Positions 11,735-23,749 of a stretch of DNA of 64,000 nucleotides are shown here, in pieces (positions within the stretch are counted from its first letter, which is position 1; each line of letters opens with the position of its first letter). Origin of the DNA: Adiantum capillus-veneris (lineage: Eukaryota > Streptophyta > Polypodiopsida > Polypodiales > Pteridaceae); NCBI GenBank assembly GCA_014529385.2, contig CM043958.1, positions 155,471,293 to 155,535,292 of the forward strand, in the 5' to 3' direction. A program made the translations under genes and the position numbers. Under the pieces are notes generated by a model, which did no database searches, was not told where the DNA came from, and saw only the letters and a program-made list of their open reading frames with translations.

Positions 11735-13904
11735 TTGATGTGCCAAAGTACAAGTAAAAATTTACACCTAAAATCTGCTAGTATGGATGAAAAGGGAAAA
11801 GAGATTGAAATGAATGTTGATAGCTTTGATTTTGCTAATGAAAGAGAAACTAATGATGCCCCTATGCTTGTAAATTATCTTATTTCTAGGCTTCAACAAG
11901 CCCTGGGCAATCTATCCCTCCAAGGTGAAGTGCTATAGCAATTGCGCACCCACGGCATTCTCCAAACTCCCTACCAAGAAGACAGAGTACCTAGGAAGCC
12001 TCCTTGTGAGACTTCCAAAAGAGGACTCTCTCCGATAAGGGAAGAAGAGGAGGATCCGTACAAAGGGCTCAAAAATCTACTACTTGATGATGCATCTCTC
12101 TCTCAAAGGAGAATCCAAGTTTCAACAGTAGAGCCCCCACCAAAAGAATGAGAAAGAAGTGAGTCTCCTTCCACCTCGACAAAGATGGCTCCACAAAGAT
12201 GGTTGGCAAAATGCTCTCCAACACCCCCTAAATGGAGAAGGCCATCACATACTTCTCTACACCATATTCAAAGAGGGAAGAAATAAAACAAGAGAAGAAA
12301 AAGGCGAGAAAGAGGCCACCCTGTTTTCCATCTTCTTCATCCTCTTCCTCTTCTGAAGAAAGTGATGGTGCAAACAAGGAGGAACAAAGGAAGAAAAAGG
12401 TGAGAAAGAGGTCACCCTCCTCTCCATCTTCCTCATATTCTTCCTCTTCTGAAGAAAGTGATGGTGCAGCTCTCAAACCATCTAAAAGAAGAGGCCATAG
12501 GAAATCCTATGCCACCTAGAAGAGGTCGTCCAAGCTAAAAAATTTCAAAGAGGGAGGAAAGAACATCTCTTTTCTTACCTACGGTGGCACCTTCGGTGCT
12601 ACGGACAAAGTCTTGGCCCTTATCCAACAATTCGATGCGGCATTTGGAGATGAGGGCTTCACAGAGTCCTCTAAGCTACTTCATGTAGCTATACATTTTC
12701 AAAAGTCCTCCAGGCAATGCTGGTCTAGCCTATGAGCAAACGGTGAAGCTCCACAAACATGGGAAGCTTTAACAGCTTCCATCATGAAGCAGTTTTTGTC
12801 TGCCAATGCCAAAGACAAAGTACTCACCGAATGGCAAAGCTTAAAGCTCTCTCCCTACAAATCTATTCACAAATATGTAGACAAGCTTGGATTTAAATCT
12901 CAGAGCCACTGTCTTCAAAAATATGGATTTTGGAGAGCAAAAAAAATAATTTTGTGTGGGTTTAACTGAGGGTATGGCGGAGTATGTTAACTCCCAAAGG
13001 CCACACACCATATCTGCGATCATACACCATACCATGGTGGCTTCAAGAATCAATTTCTAAAAAGGGGCTAAGAGAAATCTTAAGCCCACGAAAAACAAGG
13101 ACCCCAACGAGCCTAAGGGGAAGGACAACATCCAAAAGTCTCCCAAAGGCAACGCCAAAAACAACAAAGCTAAGGAGAAGAGAGTTTATAAAGCCAAAAA
13201 TAAACTCTCTCTTGAAGAGCTAGAGCGTTATTGAAAAGATAACCGTTGTTTCAAGTGCAAGGACTAGGGGCATGCCTATCATGCGTGTCCCCACAAGAAT
13301 ACATGTAATGAGCCTCCTAGAGCTACCTTGGTTGAAATTCAAGAAGATGATGCTCATCACAAAGGATCTCCTCTATGCCATGCTTGGGGAAAGGTAAGAG
13401 AACATGATGCTTTGATTCTCTTTGACCCTGGTTCTACTCACATTTCATACCCATAGAGTTGGCCACCGAGCTAGGAATCGAAGTCTATGAGATGGAAGAT
13501 GTCCTACTTGCCGATGGTGCTTTCAAGGGGCAAGAAGCCTCAGTCACTCCCTTAATTGGGAAAGTGAGGCTCCATGTCCAAAGCTATGTTGACAAGGAGG
13601 ATTTCTTCATCTCTCCTCTCAAGCATGAGGATCTAATCCTAGGGGCACCATGGTTTGATTGCATGGCTGCCAATGTTAAATTCCTTGAAAGGCAAATCTA
13701 CTTTAGGTTCAGGAAAAAAGATATGTACATAGATGCTCATCTTCCATTTTGTTCACCAATGTTATTAGTGCAAAAGAAAGATGACACATATCGTATGTGT
13801 GTCAACTATAGAGCACTAAATAGGATCACTATCAAGAATAGGTTTCCTTATTCCACGGATAGAAGACCTATTTGATAAGCTACAAGGGTCGACCTACTTC
13901 AGTA
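11735..13904 (+). pseudogene. Ty3/gypsy element H: gag, protease and start of RT
   Basis: The frame from 11,735 (MDEKGKEIEMNVDSFDFANE at 11,780) is an N-terminal gag region with stops at 11,936 and 12,152. A Ser/Lys-rich stretch (12,232-12,519) leads to a retrotransposon gag domain (FLTYGGTFGATDKV, FDAAFGDEGFTESSK, IMKQFLSANAKDKVLTEW). After a frameshift near 12,900 come a Lys-rich linker and a zinc knuckle CFKCKD-stop-GHAYHAC at about 13,249. The protease motif LFDPGSTH is at about 13,426. A second part (13,459-13,875) carries LGAPWFD and the start of the reverse transcriptase (LLVQKKDDTYRMCVNYRALN). Compared with usual gypsy proteins, roughly 100 residues between protease and RT are missing. 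Sequence stops at 13,904 in the DKLQGSTYFS motif, where a CACTA end begins. The 3' half was not found in the window. Confidence 0.88.
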
Positions 13905-14544
13905 CACTACAAGAGGTTATGTGCACTTGTGACACTTTTAGTGGACGAAAATACATTGGGTTTTTATACTCTCTGGTGTTGCTAAGACTGTCACTAATAG
14001 CGTCTCTTGCAGGCTTCCTATAGTGATGTTCATAGTGACGTTGCAGAGCCTTATATAGCGACGATTATAGCGACGCCTGAGAGTAAAATACTTTGGGTGA
14101 CAGGGCATTGAACTCCCTGCCACCCATCAACCATACTGAATGTTTCAATAATAGAGTAAACCTAACTGAATCCAAGATAAGCCTAGATTCACCTTTGAAA
14201 GAAAGTGCAAGGTATAGACCCAAAGTAGTCACCCACAAGACAATATAACCATTAACTCCATCATGCATTGTATTGTTTGCAAAATAAAGATACAAAAATG
14301 ACAAAAGTAATTGGACGAAAGTAAACTGATGAAAGTAAATCAATGACAATTATACACATCATAGGCAAAATCACTTGATTGTTAAGCTTTGCAAATGTAA
14401 TAGTTACAACACAATTGTCATTCTTAAGAAAATACATGGTTTTCCAATAGTTACAAAAGACGTATACACGTCATCTCAATATAAAATCTATGACAAAAGG
14501 AAACTAATGCTATCTGGCTACGGCTATGGCTAGACTAATGTCGT

Positions 14545-15708
14545 CTAATCAGATGTCTCATTGCGTCCAAGTAGCGTATCTGTCAAATTCTGTAGAAAAA
14601 AACAATGACATACTTTCTATAAGTATAAACATATAATTACAAAACAATTTATTTTCTTAGCTTATCATTAAAATACAACAAATGTAAAAGAGTAAAGTGA
14701 AATACTAACCATGCCGCCGTGAGAACTCAGAATGTCTATCAGGGTGTTTAAGCCCTTTCTGCCTGCATACTCGCGCTCATACGATGTGGGGTCATGTCCT
14801 GTATTGACCATTGTTCAAAACATACAAAGAATCCATTATGTTAGAATTTAAAAGTACAAATAGACATAACTATCAAACCTAAAGAGCAATGCAAAAACAC
14901 TTACAAAATCAGCCTCAAATGATGCCCACCCGCCGCTCCCCAAGTGGTGCGAGCTCCCTACCTCTACTCGCGCTTTGGTTGCCTCCTTTTGTTGCTTCCA
15001 CTTGTCAGGATTCTCGCGTGCTGCTCGCTTTGCATTCTTCCAATCTTCTTTGTCCAGCCAATCTGTTCTATTCCAAACATGATTTATTGCTTTTTGTACT
15101 TCATAACACTTGTGCTTGCAGCCTTCGCGCATTCGAACCTTCATCAAGTCTTCATTGAAGCGCTCATCCCAACTTGACACGGGAAACTCATCATGCAGCA
15201 TGCTGATGACTCTGTCTTTTAATTCACTTGGCACTTCACTCCAGGTGTTTATGTAGTGTCTAAACACCTGAGAGAAAAAATTGTGCATGTGCGAGATCAC
15301 CTTCTTGCCTTCATCATCCAAGATGATGCCGCTGCTGATGTCGATCGAGTACAGCAAGCCCTCTTGCCTGTGACGCGTGAACCTGGATGTCTTGGTAGGG
15401 GTCTCTAGCGGCGTCTCAATGGGGGTACGGACGTCAAGTGTCTCCACTGGAGTCTGGGCCCCGAAGCAAGGAGTGTCGACTGGGGTGACTCCCGGAGGAG
15501 TACCAGGAACGGTTGATAGCCACGCAAAACCTGGCGTAGATGGCGATGCCGTGGCTGGTGTGGGAGCGGGCAAAGAAGTGGAAGGTAAGGAGCCTTGTCG
15601 AACACTAGGTGGTGTCGAGGCTTCGATGGAGGCATCCCCATAGCAATCGCTGCCGCCACCACTAGAGTGTCGGTGCCTAGACAAGTGTGAAGATCGTCTT
15701 GTCGACAC
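14545..15708 (-). CDS. Transposase_24-like accessory protein of CACTA copy E
   Basis: Plant Transposase_24 (Ptta/En/Spm) proteins are encoded by CACTA elements beside TNP2. The long exon starts at 15,708 (a stop lies just upstream at about 15,727). A Ser/Pro/Thr-rich region covers about residues 1-110, then a globular domain with LYSIDISSGIILDDEGK, FFSQVFRHYINTWSEVP, VISMLHDEFP and KYEV/CYEVQKAINHVWNRT-type segments to about residue 268. A GTAAGT donor lies at 14,904-14,899. A second exon (14,798-14,710: HDPTSYEREYAGRKGLNTL) follows a CAG acceptor and ends at GTTAGT; a third (14,589-14,545) ends at TAG. The first junction needs one extra nucleotide to keep frame, so either another donor is used or a frameshift exists. 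Otherwise it is the best preserved transposon gene here. Confidence 0.75.
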
Positions 15709-16071
15709 CGAAGCTTTGGAGCACTAAATGCTTCGAAACAGCGGGAGCCGCTGAAGGAGTGGAATGACATGATGATGCTTCAGAGCGATGATGGTCATCG
15801 TACCACCTCCTCTGATGGGATGACAAAGAAGAAAGAAACTCATCATCATACCTGCATTAAACACACAAACATTTAATCTTAATATTGAATGGAGAAGAAA
15901 ACATGGACAAATTATAATCTATACTTTAGATAATAGGGAGAGGAATTCCTGTGTAGATAGATAGAGAGAGAGAGAGAGGGATTCCTGTGTAGGGAGATTC
16001 CTATGAAGTTCTTGTGAATTTGTTCTTCGTGTTCATTCTATGTATCTTATAAAAGGATGAAACTTGTACTA

Positions 16072-16178
16072 CGATGGAGACTGAGGCTGCAATCACAAAG
16101 GAGGTGATCCGTCTCTGCTCATAAATGTTGCTCGTCCCTCCACCACCTCCTTCACGATTGTAGCCTCAGTCTCCATCG
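16072..16178. repeat. 35-bp inverted repeat (hairpin) inside copy E
   Basis: The arm CGATGGAGACTGAGGCTGCA at 16,072-16,106 pairs with 16,144-16,178, with about four mismatches in 35 bp and a 37-nt loop. The size fits a small-RNA-type hairpin, but no expression evidence can be seen. Confidence 0.7.
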
Positions 16179-16215
16179 CACTCAGAGCGCGGTGCTGCAT
16201 CGATGTATCAGACTT

Positions 16216-16862
16216 TCATGACACACCAAGGAGTGTCCCTGCTTGTGAGAACATACCTGGAGTGGTAGCAATGATGATTAAACACAATTTGAATTTCTCA
16301 AGTATAGCATATAGATAAGAATGGACAAAAAGCCACGTGAATACAATATATATTATAAAACAGAGCAAAATTGTTAAAATACAATGTTTATGGCTTTGAG
16401 AGGTCTCTCTCTCATCCTCGCATAGCTCAGCATAGCTCCCTATGTCTATATAGAGGTCTCCATTTAGGCAAATGTCCGTCGTTTCATTTTGTAGATCCTC
16501 TACATGCACCCCATAGAGAGTAGCAGCTTGATGCTTGTCTGGCACCACCTCAGCGGCTTCTGACTGAGCATCTTGTTTGATCTCCTCCATTGATGCTACT
16601 AAGATTGGCACATGGTAAACCTCATACGTCTGTGCACTATGAGGGGCTACCTCTATGACGTACCACCAATTTGACGCAGACTTTGTAGGATGAAATATCA
16701 CCTACCAGAGCCACATAACTTACATGAGAGCTTCCAAGCATATAACTTATAAAATTGGATGTTAACTATTTACAGACTTACTTGTTCACAATGCTCGGGT
16801 AGTACAAAAGTGTCTCTTAGACGGTCCATTTTTGAGTTGACACTATGAAAATCTCCAAGTGT
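16216..16862 (-). pseudogene. Terminal DUF4216 exons of TNP2, copy E
   Basis: On the minus strand a short exon ending ...RDTFVLPEHCEQ (donor at about 16,781) is followed by an 80-bp intron and a second exon from about 16,700 that begins VIFHPTKSASNWWYVIEVAP. Copy B has the same arrangement: ...YDNLDLPCNCEQ, an intron, then VIYIPAIHQSKLWFVIQVTP. The sequences differ strongly, so copy E belongs to a different subfamily. The tail is acidic and ends near 16,380-16,216. Only the C-terminal part of the transposase remains; the catalytic core is absent. The conserved intron position supports the assignment more than residue identity does. Confidence 0.65.
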
Positions 16863-17362
16863 TTACCGCACTGTTTTACCGTGTTTTGTAGAGAGAAGGT
16901 GTAAATTCAATGAGAGAAACAAGAGAGAGGAGGGCGGGGGGGTTTTTTTTTGTGTTTAAAGTATTACCACGACTGTATTCGCTATTATTATCGGTATTAT
17001 TACCGCGATTATTACCGCGTCCATTGCCGGCGTTATATCCGCTGCCCAAATTTAGCGCCTAAACTTTCAAATTTTGGATTAACTCCCCCCTTCCCCCTCC
17101 CCCCCCCCCCCCCCCCCTCAAATTTTGATGTTTCCCTCCTCTCAATAAAAATTAAAGAGTATTTTATATAATTTCCAATTATAAAAATGAAGAGAAAGAA
17201 AGAGAGAGAGAGAAAGAGAAAGAGGGTGGAGAAGGAGGCGGGGGATATAAGGCCCGGTCCAGACGCTACGGCGGAAATGCTTTCCACAAGGTCGTTTAAG
17301 TTGCGTGGCAAAAGCCTATTTGCTGCAGTAGATATTACCTTCCTCTGGGCATGCCATTTTTC

Positions 17363-17363
<1 letters not shown>

Positions 17364-17393
<30 letters not shown>
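17364..17393. repeat. 30-nt poly-C run
   Basis: An uninterrupted C tract between copies E and B; a shorter run lies at about 17,099-17,117 and another at 21,829-21,843. The length may be affected by assembly. Confidence 0.85.
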
Positions 17394-17662
17394 TTGGAAG
17401 AGCTGCTAGCCTCTCTCCACCTCTCTCTATTTTTCGCTCTTCTTCCTCCAACATCATTTAGACGAGGAGACAATAGACCTGCAGAAAGTCTATCTTCCTC
17501 CAGCCTCATCTGAACCCAGCCTAAGATTACCCTTGTTTACAACTAAAATATCATTTTCAATTGATTAACATAATTGAGCATATTCTCAAATCTAAAGAGA
17601 GAAAGAGGAGAGAGAGAGGTGAATGGATTACACGATCAAAAGATTTCATAACTACAAAATGT

Positions 17663-20600
17663 TTATGAATCATCTTCCAAAATATCTCTACATGAAGCAT
17701 CATCCAATTCTAAGCCCATGGCTCCTAAATCAATAAAGAGAGAAACAAAATTGTCTTTTGTGGATGCATCGCGATTCGCCAGCTTCATCATCTTCGAGTT
17801 CGTCATTCTCCATCTCATCATCTTCATCATCATGACAATCATCCTCACTAAGACTTGTTGCTGCCGGACTTCGACCTCCCTCTCCTCTGTTTCCACCTCA
17901 TCCAAAGTCGGAGGTGGAAGAGGGTCGAAGATAGTCTCCACTTCATTAGTGGAAAAAATGGTTCTCCCCCAAGGTGTTACTTGAATTACGAACCAAAGTT
18001 TTGATTGGTGTATTGCTGGGATATAGATGACCTATAAAATAGAAGCTCAAAGTGAGTAACATTGGTATAACTAATGATACAACAAGTAAATAAGAATAAA
18101 AAAGGTACATGTCACTCACCTGCTCACAATTGCACGGTAAATCTAAATTGTCATACCTCCCTTTGTGATGCACACTAGAATCCACCATGTAGAGGCCATT
18201 CTCATGTCGTCTAGACACATTTGCAAACCACTTGCACTCGAAGATGAAGCTATGAAAGGTTCTAAAATTAACCTTTAGTATCCTTTCAGTAGTTCCACAG
18301 TACCTAGCTTCATCACCGTTTGTGTCAAAGTTGCCCATGATGGCACAATCCATGGTGGTTCTACGCTCGTCAATGTGGCGCGTATGAAAGTGACGACCCT
18401 TTTGACCACATAGAGTTAAAGGAAAGGCACTACAAAATAGAAAAATATATTAATTTATCAAAATACATATTAAAGATAATTTCAACAAATAGCGAGACAA
18501 TATGGTTTACGTATATGAGTACTCTACCTTTGGTACGCAGCCTCGTGCATACTCCCATTCTTTGTTGGTGATGTCTTCTCCGCGTGCTTTTGCCTCGGTC
18601 ATTCTCTCATGAATCCACTCTGCACTAATGAGATCTAGGAAACATGCAAGGTGTCTAGGCACTGGGGGTGCCCTCCTTCCTCCATGTGCTTGTTTCCATG
18701 CTTCCCTCTCTTGCAAACGCCTGGACTTTGCCACTATCCACAAGTCCACCCACTTGGTCATAATCTTTGCATTGAGAATGCAAAAGTTATCGACCACTCG
18801 GGATAGATTCATATCCATGTTAAGTAGTTTCCCCTTTCCACTTATCAAGTGTAAAGTCATCCTTGAATCTTCCTTGTCAGACCACATGCGAGGTATTGAA
18901 GGATCAACTTGTGCCAAATACTGATATGTAAACAAATGCCTCTTGAACAATCCACCCTTCGGCCATACATGCCTCTGGTTGAGACCATAGCTGCACAAAA
19001 TCTTTGAGAGTCTTTAAAAACCTCTCTAAGAAGAACATCCATTGTGCGTGTACTACTCCACATATAGCTATCTCCTCCACCATGTGAACCAATAGGTGAA
19101 TTTGACTAAGAAGGACAATCGAGGAAATGCATCCTCAATGGCACACACAGTTTTTGTTGCAAGTGTTTGAGCAGCAGGGATAGCATCTATTTCGATTTCC
19201 TTGGAGCTCACAAATCTACAAGAAAACACACAAGGATACACTAAGTGCTAGTTGAAAAAAGGTGTAGTCGAGTGGAGTCTTATGGTGTACCTTACTAGCT
19301 CTCCTAATTTGAAAATAGCGTCCTTGACGTTCTTGTCCTGACATATACACATACTCACCGACAGAATGAACTACAATGTAAATCAGGAAAAGGAAAAGTG
19401 AGTGATATTCATACACAAACTATAGATAGAATAGGGAGTATGAAGAATACCTGAAGCATCTTGTGTAAATTGTGGGACTTCAACCCATACAATTGAACGC
19501 TTCCACCCTTCTTTGCTTTTGTGAAAGCTCCCTTTAGCAACCTCATGTATCCTGTTGGTGTGCAAATAGAGGCAATGGTACCCTTCACCTTGTCTAATTC
19601 TTCTTTTGCTAACATCCATGGTGCTTTAGGAAGCACAATCTTTCCATTTGGGGCACGCCGTGGAGTGGCAGAGGCGGGGAGATGTTTTAAAAGCCTTAAA
19701 TCCTCCCTCACAGCCAAAGAGTCCTTCTTGCCAATAATGTGGTCCCATAGTGTTTGGGCTACATTCTTGAATATATGCATGGGATCCAAGAGGTGTTGTA
19801 TTTTTAAGTCCTTCCAATATAGAAGCCTTAAAAATATGGAAAACCTCGAGATACCTTTTGGTGGAGAACACGGAGCCGGATTGTTGTTGTGATGTTCCTC
19901 CCAAATGGTTGCCCAATCTACCATTGTGAGCTTTAGAGGAGCCTTCCCATTTGTTGGAGCCTTGTGTTTGCTATGACCTTGGGGTAAGAAATGATGGTTG
20001 TTTGGATAGATTACCTTGCGCAAAGAATCTGGCCTCTCCGTCACCAACGATGGCCCGCAAGTAGGACATGCATTGTGGCTTAATGTGGACAACCCTGCAT
20101 ACATATCATATGGTTAGAGAGATGAGTGAACTAAAGTGAGCTAAAGGGAGCTAAAGGAAGAGAGAGAAAGAGAGATAGAGGACAAGGGGTTACCAAAAAT
20201 CTCTCCAAGCCCAAGATAGTAGTCGTGCATAGTCTACATAAGGATTCCCCTCACTTGAGCCTCTCTCCCCCCCTTTGCAAGTGAGTCATTGACAATAGGA
20301 ATGCATCTTCATAACTCCTCCAACTCCTTGATGAGGGGCTTGAGGTAAATATCAATATTTGACACTTTGTACTTCCCTGGAACAAGCAAGGAAAGAAGTA
20401 TATTGCCCTTCTTGGTTGTCTCCCATGGTGGAATATTGTAGTTGACGATCACCACAGGCCAAGTGATCCATGAAGTAGACTTAGTGCCGAAGGGGTTGAC
20501 ACCATCACTTTCTAACCCAAGCCTCAAGTGTCAAGGATCCAACCCAAACTCTAGCCATTGAGTTTCGATGTGCCTCCGTGCAGGTGAATCAGCAGGGACA

Positions 20601-21566
20601 CGCATCATTCCATCATTTGAGCGATGGTTTGTGTGCCAGGCGAGAAGCTCCACGATAGACCTGCTTTTAAACATGTGTTGGATGCGAGGAATTAATGGAA
20701 AATGTCTTAATACCTTGCGAGGTAGGTGTGTCCCGCTCACACCTGTTTTGTATCGTGCCTCTCCGCACACGTGACATGAGGTAGCATGTGCATGCTCATT
20801 GCGGTATAGCATGCAATCGTTGACGCGTGCATGGATGCGCTCATACTCCGTTCCAAGTGCAATTACATACAATCTAGCTCGTCGATGATCTGGAGGCATG
20901 TGGTAATTCCTAGAAGACAATACCATAAAGAGAGAGGGAGAGAGTATATAAAAACCACATTCTATACTTACTGAAGAAGTGCATCGACACTTGCATTACC
21001 CCAACCGAATTTTGCTTGCAAGTTGAGTACTTCCAACGATGCTCGGAGCACCGAGTACTGTGCACCGTCGTAAAGAGGTATTCGGGCACTCGTCATCAAT
21101 CTATCCTCCGTTTTGGCAGTCCGTTTAGTGCAGGGCTGACAATCTTCTTCGCACACGTCACGCTCATGAGCTAGTAACTCATCACACATGTCAAACATGT
21201 ACTCATCCTCTACCTCAAAGTGTGAAGAAGATGCCATAGGAACTGCCGACGTAGAGCCAATGGCAGGATCACCATGCGCTGCATCCAAATCCCCCAGTCG
21301 CTCTTGCCTCTGCCGTTTGGCCTTGCGCGCCGGTGCACCGCCACTGAGCACAGACCAATGGGACACCTCCTCAAGCGATGGGTGAGTCGTGCTATCATCT
21401 CTCCGAGCGCTTTTGCGAGGATGCCAAAGCCCTTTGTTCTCCACGTGCTCCAAAGCAATGCGCCTCAATCGAGGAATTGCCCTTTTGCACTTGGCGCAAG
21501 GACAAGGTAGTTTTTCCCTGAGCCAACGATCTCATTCTAGGCCTCTAGGAGGACCCCGATCATCCC
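17663..21566 (-). pseudogene. tnp2: TNP2 transposase with DUF4218 and DUF4216, copy B
   Basis: Exon 1 (about 21,566-20,968) has a CPCAKCKRA cysteine motif, an acidic stretch (DEYMFDMCDELLAHE) and the SLEVLNLQAKFGWGN segment common to TNP2 proteins. Exon 2 (20,926-20,258) carries EYERIHARVNDCMLYRNE, a CHVCG motif, PLIPRIQHMF, DGMMRVPADSP and, after an in-frame stop at about 20,531, LGLESDGVNPFGTKS and NYNIPPW. Exon 3 (20,095-19,450) carries CPTCGPSLV and LDPMHIFKNVAQTLWDHI. The SDG and DPMH motifs contain Asp residues matching the conserved DDE core. DUF4218 lies at about 19,150-18,530 (LVHMVEEIAICGVVHAQW) and DUF4216 at 18,430-18,121. A last acidic exon runs from 18,031 to 17,663. A few stops and frameshifts make it inactive as written, though it may resemble the master copy. 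Confidence 0.85.
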
Positions 21567-22130
21567 AGTCGATGTCCTGCACACGCGAAAGGTTGTTTAT
21601 TTAGTCACTAGAAAAATTACACTTAGTTCCATTAGAAAAATCACATATAGTTAAAGTCAAAGGGAATAAATGACAATGAGTGCCAACATTATTTTTTAGC
21701 TAAAAAATATTTTAAAAATTCAAATATTAAACATTTAAAAGTACTATAAAATAAAGTATCCATAAAAAATTAAAAATCTTCATCAAAAAACTCAAAAGGC
21801 TAAAAAATGAAATAATGTATACAAACCACCCCCCCCCCCCCCCTCTGCAACCTCGGATTCGCATATATCCGTTTGAAATGGCTGGCTGCGGTAATATGAG
21901 CGGTAATAGTCACCGTAATAACTGGCGCCTAAAAAAAGGAAAGAAGGCAGAGTATGCCACATTTTTGCAGCATACTGCCTTCCCTGCGTTTCTTGCTCTC
22001 CGCCATCACTCACAAGCTTCCCCCTCCTCCTCTCCCCCACTTCCCATCTCTCTCTCCTTCAACAAGCGTCCCCTCCCCATCCCCCCCACCTCTCCCTTCC
22101 CCTCCTCTCTCCTTCTCCAAGCTTCTTAAG
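17663..22130 (-). mobile_element. CACTA element copy B, most complete tnp2 gene
   Basis: All transposase blocks are present in order on the minus strand, from 21,566 down to 17,663. The region 21,880-21,930 upstream of the first exon holds CGGTAATATGAGCGGTAATA-type words shared with copies A and E. No terminal inverted repeat was identified; limits are those of recognisable sequence. Confidence 0.8.
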
Positions 22131-22274
22131 TTTCGTCGAAGAGGATTTCGTGCAAGTTTCGTCAAGGGGGTATTCCACTATCTTCTTTGGACGCTCAACC
22201 TATTCGAAGCTCATCCGCGCTACAAAGACGAGGTAAACACAAAATCACATCCTCCCTCTTCCCCTTTTGTTTTC

Positions 22275-22288
22275 TACTACTACTACTA

Positions 22289-22326
<38 letters not shown>

Positions 22327-22351
22327 CACATACACACACACACACACACAC
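22275..22351. repeat. (CTA)n(AC)n microsatellite
   Basis: Five or six TAC units pass into (AC)n with one interruption. Confidence 0.95.
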
Positions 22352-22552
22352 ATAAATTAAAAAAATAGAAAAAATAGAGAATCCATTATAACATACCTCA
22401 TTCATTAGAAAACGGTTGTTTTGCACGGCTTGTTTGAAATGGTTGTTTTCCTAGCACGTTTGCAAATGGTTGCTTTGCTACGCATATTCGAAAATGATTG
22501 ATTTATCACACACGTTTTGGAAATGATTGTTTGGATAGTGTTAGATGAAATA

Positions 22553-22553
<1 letters not shown>

Positions 22554-22602
<49 letters not shown>
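22554..22602. repeat. (AC)n microsatellite
   Basis: About 24 AC units, followed directly by the GA-rich tract. Confidence 0.95.
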
Positions 22603-22604
<2 letters not shown>

Positions 22605-22608
<4 letters not shown>

Positions 22609-23123
22609 GATAAATGAATAAAGAGATAGATTTAAAGAGAGGGAGAGAAATAGATAAAGAGAGAGAGAGGTAGAGAAATGTTAGATAAAGAGAGGTAAAT
22701 GTTAAATAGAGAGAGAGAAATAGATAAAGAAGGAGAGAAAATGTTAGATAGAGAGAGAATTAAAGAGAGGGAGGGAAACAGATAAAGAGAGTGAGAGAGA
22801 AAGAGGGATAGAGGGAGATAAATAAAGAGAGAGAATTAATGAGAGAGAGAGAGGGGGGGAAATAGGAAGATTTAAAGGTAGAGGTAGAGGTAGAGGTAGA
22901 GAGAGAGAGAGAGGGAGAGATAGAGAGAAATAGGGATAGGGAAAGAGAGAGAGTAGAGGTAGAGATAGAGAGAGATAGAGGGAAAGAGGGAGAAAGAGAG
23001 GTAGCGGTGGAGATAGAGAGAGATAGAGGGAGAGAGGGAGAGAGGGAAAGAGGGAAAGAGGGAGAGATAGAGTGAGAGAGGGAAAGAGGGAGAGAAAGAA
23101 AGAGATAGAGGGAAATAGGGATA

Positions 23124-23178
<55 letters not shown>

Positions 23179-23563
23179 GGAGAGAGAAAGAGAGAGATAG
23201 AGGGAAAGAGGTAGGGAAAGAGAGAGAGGGGGAGAAATAAAGAGAGAGATGAAGGGAGAGTAGATAGAGAGGCAGAGAAAGAAAGAGAGATAGATAAAGA
23301 GAGGGAGAGATAGAGTGAGAGAGGGAAAGAGGGAGATAGAGGGAAATAGGGATAGGGAAAGAGGGAGAGAAAGAAAGAGAGAGATAGAAAAAGAGAGTGA
23401 AAGAGGGAGAGAAGAGAGAGATGGAAAGAGGTAGGGAAAGAGAGAGAGAGAGGGAGAGAAAGAAAGAGAGAGATGGAGGGAGAGTAGATAGAGAGGGAGA
23501 GAAAGAAAGAGAGATAGATAAAGAGAGGGAGAGATAGAGTGAGAGAGGGAAAGAGGGAGAGAA
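22605..23563. repeat. GA-rich polypurine tract, left part
   Basis: Nearly one kilobase of GAGAGA/GATAGAG/GGGAAAG units on the plus strand. It is interrupted at 23,563 by element F and resumes at 35,745 with the same units. The last five bases, GAGAA, form the target duplication. Confidence 0.95.
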
Positions 23564-23749
23564 TGTAAGAACTAGGGAAAGCTAGACTTGAGATCCTCCT
23601 CCCAACCCCCCATTATATAGGCGGGCTCCTAGCCCCTTGCCCTACACGGATCCCTTGTCCACACTGTCTAGCCCGGCCCCTAGCCGAAGTCCATGACCAT
23701 CCTAGTCCTTAGGTTTGGGCCTTGCCCCTACAGAACCCTTGTCCTGACA
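23564..23749 (-). repeat. 3' LTR of element F (186 bp)
   Basis: Starts TGTAAGAACTA and ends GTCCTGACA on the plus strand, matching 35,560-35,744 apart from about ten differences. Confidence 0.95.
23613..23619 (-). promoter_or_regulatory. TATA box candidate in LTR of F
   Basis: The minus strand reads CTATATAATGGGGGG; the same box is in the other LTR at 35,608-35,614, where it would drive the element. Confidence 0.5.

Larger units (their letters stand above)
13905..17640 (-). mobile_element. CACTA element copy E, internally deleted derivative
   Basis: The left end is an explicit CACTA terminus: CACTACAAGAGGTTATGTGC at 13,905, directly after gypsy H sequence. The next 190 bp hold repeated AGTGACG/AGCGACG words typical of subterminal repeats. 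Reading leftward on the minus strand, a DUF4216-type terminal exon pair (16,860-16,380) is followed by a Transposase_24 ORF (15,708-14,545), the usual two-gene CACTA layout. Upstream of the DUF4216 exon the catalytic tnp2 core is absent; instead 16,860-17,045 holds TTACCGC/GGTAAT words like those near copies A and B. I infer an internal deletion. The right terminus was not found, so 17,640 is a guess. Confidence 0.7.

Noticed and set aside
17033-17513. Frames with poly-Gly or poly-Pro runs near 17.1-17.4 kb
   Set aside because: The runs come from poly-C tracts, and flanking parts lack any domain or splice support.
19521-19892. Plus-strand ORF of 123 codons
   Set aside because: It is the antisense shadow of tnp2 exon 3 of copy B, which carries the family motifs on the minus strand.
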